Source: Poronia punctata (lineage: Eukaryota; Ascomycota; Sordariomycetes; Xylariales; Xylariaceae). Taken from it: a stretch of DNA of 64,000 nucleotides. Shown in pieces: positions 45,272-57,174 of this stretch (the first letter of the stretch is position 1; each line of letters opens with the position of its first letter). A model generated the notes under the pieces. That model searched no databases. It had not been told where the DNA came from and saw nothing but the letters and a program-made list of their open reading frames with translations. A program made the position numbers and the translations under genes. Location of the stretch: assembly GCA_022579005.1 (NCBI GenBank), contig MU401565.1:1-64000 (forward strand), written 5' to 3'.

Positions 45272-45600
45272 AAGATGCATTCAAGATAACGCTATACACG
45301 TATGACGAGGACGATTGTTTTTCCCCTTCTCAAGGCAGGTGAGGACCAGGTGAGGCTCGTAGATAGAGGTACATTGGCCTCTTGGCGTTTGCATGTCTCC
45401 CCAGCGCCCCTGCACTGCCGTATGGAGTTGTCAGCTCTACACGCTAATCCCTAACGGGACAGGCTCTTGTGAAATTCAACGCCTTCTCGTCGTGCCCGTT
45501 CACCAAGTAAAACGCAAGTGATGGCCCTAAAAACCGCTTGAACATTTACCTGTTGTAACATTGTATAACAAGTAGATGTTGCACAAAACGAAGGAGATCA
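45272..45600. other. Spacer between convergent genes
   Basis: About 330 bp, nothing recognised. Confidence 0.4.
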
Positions 45601-46282
45601 TCAATGCAGTGTGTCGATGCCGAGCTGTGTAGCGGAAGCGCCGTCACGCCGTGGATGGCTTGAAACCAGATGTGAAGGTAGTACAGCTTGGTGAAGAAGG
45701 AAGCCCCGACCACAATGAGAACAAAGCGCCGGAGCTGATGCTGCGTTGCCTCATGATCCGTAGCGACGCCGTGGGCCGTGGCGTTCTCGCCGGCCCAGTA
45801 TATACGCCTAGGAAGGCAATACCGTAGACGGCGGCGATGAAGCCTGTATTTAGATGATAAGGGGGCTTTTCAGGCGGTGCGGCCAAAGCGATGATGATGA
45901 GGGCGTCCGGGAAGGGACCTGACGAGCCCGCACTCACAATAGCTCGGCCAACGATGAGGGCAGCCGAATTGGGAGCAACTCCGCAAATGAGGAACCCGAG
46001 ATTGAAGATGAATACGCAAGAAAGGAATGACCACTTGACGGAGAAGCGTTGGTAGGACGTCCGAAGAAAAGGTTGAAGGCGCAGAGAGTGAGGTATCCTG
46101 CTGTCCATGGCCGATACTTGTACTGGTAATGGATGGGCACAGCGGGACACGGTGAGCACGGACAGATACTGAGAGGATATTGGATGGAAATAAACATGGT
46201 AGACTCCTCCTCCAGCTTCTGCCGCATCTTCAACGTCCATGGACTCACCAATAGGTATCAGAGACCTAGAAGCAGGCAGCAT
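45601..46282 (-). pseudogene. Decayed MFS transporter gene
   Basis: Three reading frames hold successive pieces of one major-facilitator drug/metabolite exporter (DHA2-like wording). First comes LTLCAFNLFFGR. After a frameshift near 46,051-46,064 follows YQRFSVKWSFLSCVFIFNLG, then GVAPNSAALIVGRA, IIIALAAPPEKPP and GIAFLG. After a second disruption near 45,781-45,800, which also removes the next spans, comes FVLIVVGASFFTKLYYLHIW to a stop at 45,603-45,601. An intact transporter has 12-14 spans over about 500 residues; fewer than half remain. It lies between an AIG2-like gene and a Zn2Cys6 regulator and may be the remnant of a small cluster. Confidence 0.85.
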
Positions 46283-46850
46283 CGACCCGTGGCTTACTCA
46301 TTCTCGTAATCACTACTTAATCACTGATGGTTGCTCTTGCTTGATAAGACAGAATCATACAGCTTCGTTGGTAGCTACCAAGAGGTATTCAGGGTCAAGT
46401 TCCGGTCACTAATACAACGTTGTCCCGGAATTATATTGCAACCGACGCAGGGGGGTGGTCGTTGTTTGGAAGGGATACAAAAAGAAGAAGGTCTAAATCT
46501 GTTAGACTTGCTTTAATTAATCTAAAGCGGTTGTTACTTCCTTTATACGCCCTTATTTGGGTTGCCACTTCCTTTACAGGCCCTTATTAGGGTAGCAAGC
46601 CCCTTTTATATCAAACCTTAAATGTGTTAGGTAGTACATATACCTACCTACTTTACCTACATGTATTTTATAAAGTCTGTTTATGTGGCGAGAGAGACAT
46701 ATAGACAATACATTTACCTTGTTTCTTACTTCCTTTTTCCCCTTAGAGATCTCCCATCTTTTCTGTCTCCAGGCCACTCAAGTAAGCAAGCCTAACACGC
46801 GGATTTGGCTCCGACGCGGCTTGTCGGAAGCAATTTCCATTCGGTACTAA
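46283..46850. promoter_or_regulatory. Upstream region of the Zn2Cys6 gene
   Basis: About 570 bp. It contains a dense cluster of TAGGTA/TACCTA words at 46,630-46,662 and two similar words CCTTTA(T/C)ACGCCCTTATT-like near 46,540 and 46,570, a short direct repeat. Confidence 0.45.
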
Positions 46851-48683
46851 ATGGAATTCATAGTATGTGAGCAGTCAAAACCACCTGTCATTATTCCTGA
46901 CGCTACTAACAGGTTTAATAAGGCACCTGCTTGTAACATACGGAATCGATATCCACTAACGCAATCACAGGGATGCAGAAATTGTCTCACACGGCGAATT
47001 ATCTGTGATGGGGAAACACCGTGCTCGGAATGCACCAGGTACGAGTTCGAATGCGATTATGGACCCGGCCCGGGACCCTTAGAAGCAGCCGCAGTCGCCC
47101 AACCCCCCATCGAAGATCCGGATCGATTGGCTACATGGTTCGATACAGCGGGAGGCGACACTTTTGCGTCACCAGCACCCTGGGCTATGTCGTCGACTGC
47201 CACTATCATCAGCTTTCTGGAGCCCGTTTTCAACCAGATGTGCTCAGGATACCCCTTATTGTCTTGGCCACTATTTTTAGATAATCTAGCGTCAATAGAT
47301 CCGTCGGGGAATGTGATTTGGCGGGCCCTGCTTGACTCTATTTTGGCCATAGGAATTCTTTTTCGATCGGACAACTCCGGATTCCAAACCTCAGAGAGTG
47401 CGGCACGGGCCAGGTTTAATACGGCATATGCAGAATTACCCAGAATCATTACAATAGGCTCGGATATCTTAGCAATAGAGGCCATGCTAACCATGGCGTT
47501 ATTCACTATGATGACCGCCGATGCAGGCACAGCAGCACAGCTTCTATCCTTGGCAGTTAGGAAGTACGCGATGATCACTACAGTACAGAACGATCCAAAG
47601 AATCCAGTTATCCCGGGCGAGAGAGAGCGCCGCGCCTTTTGGACGGTCAAGATTCTCGACACGGCCATCGGCACACGGCTTGGCCTACCCCTCACTTTAG
47701 TCTACGAGGAATACCCTCTCCTGGTACTTCGAGAGAGGTTTGTTCAGCTGAAAGGCTTCTCACCAACTCTACAGGCGATATCAGAAATCTCCATCATGGA
47801 ATCAAACATATACAAACGTTTATACAAGCAGAAAGCCCTAGTACAGTCTGACAAGTTGCTCATGTCGAGCCTAAATACCCTATCCCGGGGACTCGAATGC
47901 TGGCTGCAGACCGTATCGGTCGACCTCCGTCCCAACCTCGACCATCCCACACCACTGTCAATCCCTAGTCTGGAGGCATTGATGATTCACTTGGCATACT
48001 GCCACTGCGTGGATATGGTCCACTGGGCAGCCAGGCGCCACAGTTCGAAAGGAACATATCCTACGACAATTTCGATGGATAACCAGAGAGTTTCCGTGTT
48101 CATAGAAATGAGTAGGAAGGCTGCTCGAGCAACGCTGAGGGTGCTGCCAGCATTTCCTATGGGACCATTCGTGGACGTCTGGTGAGTCGAATTTCATCTC
48201 CTAACAAACTATTGCATGTACTGACTGTTCTATTCAACGAGGCGTCTGTTGTGTTACCCCGTCTCCGCCAGTATCAACCTCTTCACCGGCGTGCTGGAGT
48301 ATCCTCTTTCGGTGTCTGCCAAGTCGGATGTCATGTGGATAAAATCTTTTTGTAATTATGTCGCGAAACTTGAGGAGGACGGATGCCAGGTGTATGTGAT
48401 GCTTCATGCCCTTTTACGGATGGAACGTCTTGCACGGGCTTCTATCAGCGAAGCAAAGGCCATTTCGCCCGTTACGGATCGCAGGCAGCTTACAACTCGG
48501 CAGAACCTCGAGCATCTTCTTGCATCCTGTACACACCCCATGTACGTAGCTCAAGGACTGTTAACGAACATGGAGACGCGTGATAGCGCCACTACCGAGG
48601 CCTTATCCGAAGCTCTGGGTATGGGCACCCTCTACAAACGGCACAAACGACGTGGCGTGTTCATGCCGGGATGTTTTCGCTGA
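46851..48683 (+). CDS. Zn2Cys6 fungal transcription factor
   Basis: Exons 46,851-48,181 and 48,242-48,683 flank a 60-nt intron (GTGAGT, CTGAC-type branch, CGAG) and give 590 residues. The binuclear zinc cluster is complete: Cys42, Cys45, Cys52, Cys58, Cys61, Cys68 (CRNCLTRRIICDGETPCSEC), preceded by an unusually long 41-residue N-terminal extension. The remaining part fits a fungal-TF middle-homology region, with an FWTVKILDTAIGTRLGLPL segment and, across the splice, FVDVW-RLLCYPVSASINLFTGVL. Such proteins regulate local catabolic or secondary-metabolite genes. The immediate neighbour is a dead MFS transporter, so its target may be lost. The N terminus is somewhat uncertain; an unseen 5' exon is possible. 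Confidence 0.87.
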
Positions 48684-49193
48684 TGGACACGCTTTTGGCT
48701 TGTAAAAAAAAATTTAATGTAAGGAAGACGAAGCTTGCGAAGTTGATGCCGAATCATCTTGAACTTCGACTCCTGTTTGCGGACAATCCTACTGGTCTAG
48801 GTGGGCGGGTCGGAGACGTTTGCGAAGCCCTGATTGCTCACTCAGCTACAGGGTAGCTTTTTCTGACCAGGGGGTAACAATGTCAACGCTAGAGCTACTC
48901 GGCCCTTGGCGTTCACGGACTTTGCGCTTTTTCGCATTAGTCATATTACAGATCAGTTCTTCTCATGCTCGGTGTGTAGCCCAATAATTGCATTTATAAG
49001 CGCTTGTTGAGTAATTCCTAATCAAGTCTCGTTTCTACCTTTGCAGCTCCGTTGCGATGTGTGGCAATAAGTACCTACTTAAGCCTACTATAGTATTTTG
49101 GACAGCACTGAGGAGGCCAATAGTTGCACATGTGCAAAAAAATGTATTCCTTGGAAATCGATCCAAGGACCCCCATAATAGGCCAATACCAAC
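48684..49193. other. Convergent spacer
   Basis: About 510 bp between the Zn2Cys6 gene and COG3. A short frame at 48,671-48,856 has no motif. No other feature seen. Confidence 0.5.
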
Positions 49194-51751
49194 CTATCTC
49201 CCACCACGCTCGGCTTTGACTTCCTTTTGAGCTTGTGCATTGATATGGATTGCCTCCTTCAGCTTGGCCACGACCTCTGGTTGAGTTCCAAACGCAATCG
49301 TGAGCTTCTCGTCCAGCCCCCTTTCAGTCGCTGCTGTTGCTTGTTCGCCTCTTCTCCCTGACCTGGCCCCATTCAACAAGGTACCCCAACGTTGTGTGAA
49401 AGCATAGATGCTTTGCCTCAGTAGTTCGTCCAATTTTTCGTTGGCGTCTTGTTCGGCTTGTACGGCGGTGCGGTTCGTCGACGGCTTTCCGCTGCCAGCG
49501 CCTGTGCTGGCCGCGGATGACCAGAGCCCGAGCGAGAGTGTGCCGCCAAGGATACCCCGGAACAGACCCATCCAGTTTTGAGGGCTGAGCGTGTCCCAAA
49601 TCTGGCCAAAGTATTGCATGGTTGCCGGCTGTGCCCGGACGTCTCCTATTTCAAGCGACATCAACCCGTTTTTCAAGATGAGCAGGTTCTTGATCATGAA
49701 CAAGTCCGGGTCCGGATCTGGGTTTGCCGATTTGTTCGTTTTCAGCCGAGCCTCGGCTCGCTGCAGGGCAAGTATTGTCTCGTTTACGATGCGGAAAACC
49801 ACAGGGCTCGACTGTTGCTGTTCACATAGTCAGCTTCACAACACGATTCTGATATGGTCGGGTACGTCACTAACACTTCGTTCCTTGGGCATTGCGTGGT
49901 CATACATGGCCAAAAGTTCGAGGGCAGATTTCGCGATGGGATAGGTGTTTGACAATGCGACATTACTGGCACCGGAGCCGCCTTTTAGAGAATCGGGAGG
50001 GATGGGTGCCTTTGATACGGACTTGGTCACCTCGGCTTCAAAAGCGGTATCCGCCATCGGCCACAGGTGTTCGGTTAGTAATCTGGCCGACAAGTCGTGG
50101 CAATGTATAGAGTATCGTGTCTCTTCCTCGTCATACTCTAGCAACAAGTACTCGTTGGTGATCCATCCCAGTAAATTGCAGGTTGTTTGCAGGTCCGAAC
50201 TTTGAAGGACCGGTTGCAAGGTTGTTGCGATAGGAGCCGTGTTGGCCATATGAACAAGACCTTTTCCCTGCGACTTTAAAGCCGCATAAGCCGATGCATT
50301 ATCCTGGTTGAACTGGGGTTCTATAGCAAAAACCTTTGAGAAAAGACCAGTCTCGTTAAAGGAGCGTTCATAAGATTGCTTAATGAAGTTCCGGCAGGCT
50401 GTCTCAACATTAACCTCCTTGGCTTCCTTTTGGAATACCTCCAATTCGTGCTGTGTCAACGGCCGCAGACTTCGATCTCGGGTATCTAAATATGCGGCAA
50501 AGAGGTTGACCGCGGTATTTGAGTACGTGTCAAAGCTACGTCCGCTTATCGGTTGTCCAAACTGGTCATAACAGGTTAGAATGACACGCTGAACGTTTGC
50601 AATCAATCCGTCGGCTTCCAGTATCAGCTCCTTGCTACGACCATAGGCCAGAGCATGGCGTGCTGCTTCCGAGTGTGTCCCTGCGATTTGCTTCGATATT
50701 TCGGTAGATATTCGTTCAAGATGAGCTTCGAACCCAACTTCAAGAAGATGAAGAGCCTTTGTCAAGAGTGACTGATAACGTGCCAAGTACGACTCGGCAT
50801 CGCGGTAATCAGGCTATTCGAAGTTAGTAAACACCATGTCCGCATGCCCCGGGATGATATACATGCACTCACATGCACTTCCATGAATGCTATGCATACG
50901 TTCAAGTTGTCGAGAATTTCGCCAAAGTTTTCGTGATTTACGAGACGACCCGCACCAGGTGCATTTAGTCTCCTCGTGACGCCGTCTAAATACGCATAAT
51001 AGTGTAGGTCTGTTCCAACCTCGTCGGCCAATTTCTGTAACCTCTTTTCCTCGGAAACGAGATCGTCGCACTGTGCCTGAAATGAGGCCGTTTGAGCCTC
51101 AACAGCTCGAAAATTATCGGCGAGGGATGTAAGCAGGGTCAATGCGCTAGATGCGCCATCAACAAGCATGTCCATGTGCCTCTCCACCATATGAAGCTGG
51201 TCGCGATACAGCCTGGAGACGTTAGTCAGTCGATGTAACTCTATACGCCTATGACGATGAGCGTAAATGAACACCTTACAAGTACTCCTGTTGACTTGCA
51301 TCGAGCAACTGTGCGCCCCTTGACCGTGACGGGATGATGGTGCGGGCCTGGAGTTGATCTTCAGGCTTCACCACCATGAGGGCATCTATACCCCTCCCCA
51401 TATTCTTCCGTCTCTTCTTCTTCTTTGTGGCGGCATCTTTAGAGAGTTGTGCGCGAACGACGTGGTAAAAGTCGGAATACGACTTGGCGCGAGGGAGCAA
51501 GGTAGGTTCGGGCGGTCCAATTGGAGCTTCCGGCTCCTCGTAGACGTTTTCTAGCGGTGCATTATGTCCAGCAGGGTTTCCCTAGCCGTTATGTCAGTTA
51601 TCATGTAAACGGCATTGAGAATCATGGTACGAACATTAGGCTGCTGTAATAGAGATGCTCGTCTTCGGTGACCGGTAGGTTGTGATGTTGAAGAGTTCCT
51701 TTTATGCACAGGTTCGGACACCATGCTATACCAAGAGGAATCTTCGTACAT
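49194..51751 (-). CDS. COG3: Conserved oligomeric Golgi complex subunit 3 (COG3/Sec34)
   Basis: Five minus-strand exons: 51,751-51,635; 51,581-51,280; 51,212-50,873; 50,813-49,875; 49,817-49,194. Introns are 53, 67, 59 and about 57 nt, and all junctions keep frame, giving about 773 residues. Diagnostic segments: MYEDSSWYS start, AKSYSDFYHVVRAQL, LYRDQLHMVERHMDML, LHYYAYLDGVTRRLNAPG, HPDYRDAESYLARYQSLL across intron 3, SFDTYSNTAVNLFAAYL, and FLIKNLLILKN-type wording near the end (MIKNLLILKNGLMSLEIGD). COG3 belongs to lobe A of the tethering complex for retrograde vesicles within the Golgi. The last intron has two acceptors six bases apart, giving or omitting two Gln. The donor of intron 1 (GTTCGT) is weak. 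Product length fits the family. Confidence 0.92.
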
Positions 51752-52372
51752 GATTCCGGTCGCCCCTCGAATGGGAAAGATGGTATGTGAGAGTTAGAGA
51801 GGATGGCAGTAGAGGCTGTTTCGCATCACAGGCGGTAACCTTGGATGATTAAACACACATCCCGCCAACACTTTGCTTGAAACCACACGTTGTCAACTAA
51901 GTATTAGCAGTGGTGCAGTGGTACAGGCGTCGGTGGTGGTCATCTTTGGAGCTCAGTCGCGCCAGCCAATCAGGTACGTAATTTTCTTTACCTTTGCCCC
52001 TGCAATCCTGGAGGTCTAGCGCGAGCTCACTAAGAGTAGAAGCATCAGCCAGCGGAACGTCACGCTGATCCCCACGCGGAGCCTCCCCGCTGGTGCGTTT
52101 GGTCTGATGTTCCGCTTATTTCCGGCAACGCTCATTGGCTGACACTGTTTAAGCTTCATTCTGGTTCAAAGGAAATCGAGCTCTGTTCAATGATCTCACT
52201 ATTTCCTTTTTGTCAGTTTTTGTCTTTTGATAATTATACACTATTAATCTAGTCTAGACCCCTCGAACAACAGCGATGAAGAGATAATTTGGCGGATATT
52301 ATATTTCAACTTCCCTCTTCTCACTTGCGCTATCACTATACGCACCGAGGCCGGATTTTCGATCGAGAAATC
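51752..52372. promoter_or_regulatory. Divergent promoter between COG3 and FMP25 genes
   Basis: A 621-bp head-to-head spacer separating two housekeeping genes. No TATA box is evident on either side, and the two leaders are likely short. Confidence 0.5.
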
Positions 52373-54115
52373 ATGAACGCATACCGAACCTCTTTGCGCC
52401 ATGCCTCATTGGCGCTGAGATCGACCCGGCAAAGAGCGGTGACAACGCCACAGCAATGCCTGAGATATGTTAGTTCAACTAGCAATGGACAACCGAAACG
52501 CAGTGGCAAAGGACGGATAGTTGGACTTGCGTTAATAGGCCTGGTAGCCGGAGGAGCTGTTTTCGCATACCCGACCGCCACAAAAGAACCCGAGCAGCCG
52601 AGGCTTCGAGAAGCCGAACTTGAATTCGAAAAAGCGAGGCCGTCGCTGAAGTCGAAAGAAGAGAGCAGAGATTTACTCAGCAGTCAGCATGTACAAGTGA
52701 AGAAGAGCTGGGAAAATCCGGGCGTGTATTGTTGGGGTTCGAATGAAGGCAAAGTAGCCGCGCCAGATTCGGATGAGAAAACCATAAAGACACCCCGACG
52801 GATCGCGTACTTTGACGGCCAACTAATCAGAGACATCAAATTGGACAAAGAATTTGGGGCAGCAGTTACTGAGAAGGGCGATCTTGTACAATGGGGCACC
52901 GGGTTCTCCAAAGAGAATCCCACCCCTACACCCACCTTGAAGGGCAAAGACTTGATTCGAATCGAGATCTCGAGGGACCGTATTGTTGCACTGGGTAAAA
53001 GCGGCGCAGTATACTCGCTACCAGTCGCGGCAGCGGACCAGGCCACGTCGAGTTCGAGCAACATCAACTATCGAGAACTCAAACCCAAGGGCCTTGGCTG
53101 GGGCGAGCAGGTGACGGATATTTCCAGTGGCCTGGAACATGTGCTCCTTCTTACCTCGAAAGGAAGGCTGTTCTCAGCCGCTTCGAGTCATTCGGATTTC
53201 CCGTCCAAGGGCCAGCTTGGAGTTCCTGGTCTTACTTGGTCTACTCGTCCACAAGGCCCGTTCGACCAACCTCACGAGATTGTCACTCTGAAGGATTTCA
53301 AGATTTCGCAGATCGCTGCTGGCGATTATCATTCCCTCGCATTGGCGAAAGACGGACGAGTATTTGTCTTTGGCGATAACACGTCGGGCCAGTTAGGCTT
53401 CGAAGCCGAAGCGCAGATTCCCTTTGTGGATGGTCCGGTCCCTCTCCCAATATCCACAATGTATCGCGGCACGCACCTAAAGCCGCGCATTACATCGATA
53501 GCAGCCGGTGGTTCGACGTCATTTTTCACTGTCGATGCGACCCGCTTTGCCGAGCCGGGTGAGGATACTAGCAAGGTTCGAGATCTAGGCCGTGTCACGT
53601 CCGATGTCTGGGCTTGTGGCTCCGGTATATCCGGCACGCTCGGTAACGGCAAATGGACGCATGTTTCACTAGGCCCCACAAAGATCAAGAGCATGTCCGG
53701 ATTGTCTGAATACGATGAAAAGAGCGGCTCTGTCGTCCCGATCGGCCTGGCTCGTTTGAGCGCCGGCTCTACCCATGCAGCCGCTGTATTAAAACACAGA
53801 ACCAACGTTGACGCTTCAGCCAAGACATCGGATCAGGACACCAACTTCGGTGCCGATGTACTATGGTGGGGTGGTAACGAGCATTATCAACTTGGTACCG
53901 GTCGTCGCAACAACGCCGCCACGCCAATCCACATCGCACCTTTGGAGGGGCGTCAAGGTATCGCGGAGAAAGAGCAAAAGGGTGAGACGAACAGATTCCA
54001 ACTAGCCCCTAGAACGACTACCCGAATAGGCCAGGGAGATAAAGCCAGACGGGCGACTGTCGAACAGCGCGTCGAATGCGGACGTCATGTCACTGCTGTC
54101 TATTCCGCGACATGA
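52373..54115 (+). CDS. FMP25: Mitochondrial RCC1-repeat protein, Fmp25-like
   Basis: An intronless frame of 580 residues from the ATG at 52,373. The N terminus (MNAYRTSLRHASLALRSTRQ) is Arg/Ser-rich without acidic residues, a mitochondrial presequence, followed by a membrane span at about 49-66 (IVGLALIGLVAGGAVFAY). The rest is a beta-propeller of RCC1 repeats: GVYCWGSNEGKV, LVQWGTGFS, DGRVFVFGDNTSGQLGF, VWACGSGISGTLGNG, DVLWWGGNEHYQLGTG. Yeast Fmp25 is an inner-membrane protein needed for assembly of respiratory complex III. An upstream extension of the frame has no ATG and carries no targeting features, so the chosen start is preferred. Role is assigned by family and architecture. Confidence 0.88.
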   Translation: MNAYRTSLRHASLALRSTRQRAVTTPQQCLRYVSSTSNGQPKRSGKGRIVGLALIGLVAGGAVFAYPTATKEPEQPRLREAELEFEKARPSLKSKEESRDLLSSQHVQVKKSWENPGVYCWGSNEGKVAAPDSDEKTIKTPRRIAYFDGQLIRDIKLDKEFGAAVTEKGDLVQWGTGFSKENPTPTPTLKGKDLIRIEISRDRIVALGKSGAVYSLPVAAADQATSSSSNINYRELKPKGLGWGEQVTDISSGLEHVLLLTSKGRLFSAASSHSDFPSKGQLGVPGLTWSTRPQGPFDQPHEIVTLKDFKISQIAAGDYHSLALAKDGRVFVFGDNTSGQLGFEAEAQIPFVDGPVPLPISTMYRGTHLKPRITSIAAGGSTSFFTVDATRFAEPGEDTSKVRDLGRVTSDVWACGSGISGTLGNGKWTHVSLGPTKIKSMSGLSEYDEKSGSVVPIGLARLSAGSTHAAAVLKHRTNVDASAKTSDQDTNFGADVLWWGGNEHYQLGTGRRNNAATPIHIAPLEGRQGIAEKEQKGETNRFQLAPRTTTRIGQGDKARRATVEQRVECGRHVTAVYSAT

Positions 54116-54809
54116 GGCGGCTTCGCGGACAAATCCTCCTTTACTGTAAGATGGTGTATAATAGTCTTGTATGAACTGGAAAATACGGCTTGGACGGTCC
54201 GAGCTTGGTCGGCTGGTTTCCGCAGTATCGCGACGCCGCGTACGATAGTTTACGATCTGTAAAAAAAGCAAACCCTTCTCGCATGTACATAGAATTTTCC
54301 CTTTTGCCGACGTTGGAGACAAAAGGGTCATCTCCCAATATATGTAATATATATCACCTTTATGCCTATCCCGTTTTATTTTGAAGCGTTTCCCTGGACA
54401 TCTACAAGGGTTGTGACAAACATCCCAACTCTACTGTTAATATCTCACCACAAGATAACCATATCTCATACCATTTCTAGTAATACAACGTGTTAAACAA
54501 AGAAGAATTTATTACTTTTAACCAGTCATTGTTACCCCGTTTGATTGGTGGATGGACCAAAGATTTTCCCAACGCGGTAAGCTGAACTGTAGTTGCGACT
54601 CCATATAATTCGGCTTTTAACCACAATGCATATACTTAATAGGGGCATATCTCGGCTTTTGACCACAACACCTGAAATCAACGGTATATATATTTCGACT
54701 TTTTTTTTTTTTTTGCAAATTATCATAATGTTTCTTTGTAAACCAGTACTCATCCAAATACCCATTCCATCCGAGGAAACATAAACCTGCTTGACGTATC
54801 TAGGTAGTC
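54116..54809. other. Intergenic before the P450
   Basis: About 700 bp, AT-leaning, with a 15-nt T-run near 54,701-54,715 and a CTAGGTAG word just before the P450 start. No gene. Confidence 0.5.
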
Positions 54810-56840
54810 ATGTTACAATTACCCTACCTCCTCCCGGGCCCCTTTGGATACTCGATCGCCGCCGTCCTGGGAACAATCAGTCACAGGTTCTACTTCATCC
54901 ATGGCGAACACCACCTCCTCACCTCATTATACGTCATATTATTCCCTTTCATATCGACGTTATTATTCGTCGGGAATTATTATAACCACTCCGATCTCGG
55001 TTTCCGGGATGCCTTGACAGCAGTTCTTTCACTAGACGGGATTTTTCTCGCCTCGTTGTATAGTAGCATGGTATTCTACCGAGTTTTCGAACATCCGTTG
55101 CGGGATTTCCCCGGGCCCGGACTCGCCGCCGTTTCGAAATTGTGGCATGTTTTTCATATCTTGAACATTTCGAATCATGTTCTTCTCGATGGGCTTTTTC
55201 GGAAATATGGGACGATTGTGAGGACTGGTATGCATAATGCTCCTTCTCCTCCGCCGCCGAGATGTACTCGTACCTAGGTACATAGAGCGGACTAACATTA
55301 TTCGTGCTCGTTCCGAAAAAAGGCCCTCAAGAATTAACCATCTACGACCCGGCCGCGTGGCAAATAATCAACGATCCGAGAAGCGGGTGTATCAAGAGTT
55401 CGTCTTACGACCAGATGTGGCCAATCACGCCCTTGAACGCGATACGTTCCAAGGCGAAATACATACCTCGACGAAGACTCTGGGACGAGGCAATGAAGTG
55501 TAAGTACGCTAGCTGTCTTTTTCTATTTCGCCACGTTGTGTATCTTGATTTATCTATTCATTCCACATGCTAAATAAATCAACCTCTCCAAATGAATCAA
55601 GCCCTGACGGGTAAAGAAACACGCATCCATCACCACGCCAACGTGTTGGCTGGACATATAAGAGCCTCGCGAGGGAAACCCGTAGACATGAACACATGGC
55701 TACACAACGTGACGTTCGACATAATGGGTGATTTGGGATTCGGCAAATCCTTCGGGTTCACTACGGAGGACGACGACGACGACAATATCAATAAACACCA
55801 TCTCCCCATCGCGTTGATGGAACAAGCTCTGCGCGGGATAACGATCATGTCGCAGATCCCATGGATCATGGGTCTTTTCCTGCCCTTTTCGTTAATTTTA
55901 CCTTTCATTGCGAAGAGATGGGTCAAGTCGATTACTTGGGTGACGGAACTTTGCGATGAACAGATGAAAACAACAACTGGGGAAGATGAGGAGGAGGAGG
56001 ATAAAAGGGTTCTATTCTCCCGCTTCATCAGAGCAGCAGATGGGAAGAAGATTGGTTTATTGGAAAAGTTTAATCTGTACGGGGATACCTTTTCCGTCAC
56101 GGCCGCGGCTAGTGATACGACTTTTGGGATTTTGACAATGTTGTTTTATGAGTTGGCTGCGAATGAGGATATACAGAGAAAGTTGAGAGAGGAGATTGCC
56201 GGCTCGACTTTGACGGATAAGGATAAAGATGCGGGATATCTTGATGCTTGCATCAATGAGACGATGAGATTATATCCTGCCGTTCCGACGGGTGGGGTCA
56301 GACAGACTGTTGATGATAAGGGGTTCTATCTAAAGGGGAAATGGATCCCGCCGAATACGATTTTGGTTACGCCTAGGTGGACGATTATGAGACGTGAGTT
56401 TAACCCGACCTACCCACCTACCAACCTTCTTTTTTTTTGGATTACCTGACTGACTTATTGGTTTTTGTTCGGGGTTTTTAGTTGAATCGGCATTCGAGAA
56501 ACCGAATGAATTCATCCCTGAGAGATGGACTTCTCGACCGGAGATGATTAAAGATATCAAGGCTTTTAATTCCTTTTCATCCGGTAAAATCTATCTATTC
56601 CATTTTCATGTCCCTTGCTACTTTCTAACATGAATGATATAAATAGGCCGGCATTCATGCGCAGGAAAACAATTAGCCATGGCGGAAATGCGCATCCTAG
56701 TCTCTGTCGTCGTGTCCCAGTTCAGCTTTTCGCTGTCCCCTTCTCTGGTGAATAAGACGAGTGCTGTGGATGATTGGGCGGATAACTTTACTGCTATCCC
56801 GGGTAAACTAGAGCTTGTTTTTCATCCGCTTTCCGCCTGA
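54810..56840 (+). CDS. Cytochrome P450 monooxygenase (tryprostatin-hydroxylase-like N terminus)
   Basis: Five exons: 54,810-55,227; 55,323-55,499; 55,602-56,393; 56,482-56,583; 56,647-56,840. They make a continuous 560-residue frame; introns are 95, 102, 88 and 63 nt. The N terminus has two or three hydrophobic spans (ISHRFYFIHGEHH, LTSLYVILFPFISTLLFV), an arrangement seen in P450s annotated as tryprostatin B 6-hydroxylase-like. Landmarks: FPGPGLAAVSKLW, I-helix AAASDTT (366-372), ExxR E418-R421 in ETMRLYP, PERW, and the heme loop FSSGRHSCAGK with Cys501. It would be an ER-bound oxidase using NADPH-P450 reductase. Its acceptor for exon 2 (AAAAAAG) is poor. Neighbouring dehydrogenase and P450 genes suggest a shared pathway, but no substrate can be given. 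Confidence 0.88.
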
Positions 56841-57174
56841 ACGGTGGGTTTAGGTTGAAAGTTGTATGATGGGGTTTCGGACTACCTACTTTGTACACTC
56901 CGGATCGGATCCGTGGCCTCCCACAGGTAGTCTAGTTTGATGTTTACATTATCGGCGGATGCTGTGGTCGTTCAGGTTGAATAGGTCACGACTAGGGCAT
57001 TATATATCTGTACTATAGAACTTATATGTGCCTAGCTAGGGCAGTCAATCATCCAGCTCTCATATCATTGCCTTGCGCATGATGAGTTATGTACTGGTCG
57101 ACTCATCAGAGATAAATGCTTCTCCATCTCCGACCTTGCAGATTAAGCAGTTTGAAGTGGGAATGACTTCTTCG
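56841..57174. other. Convergent spacer between P450 and dehydrogenase
   Basis: About 330 bp, with one ACCTACTTT-type word and no gene. Confidence 0.5.

Noticed and set aside
48671..48856. Short frame after the Zn2Cys6 gene as an extra exon
   Set aside because: The preceding exon ends with a normal stop and no donor or acceptor pair joins this frame convincingly.
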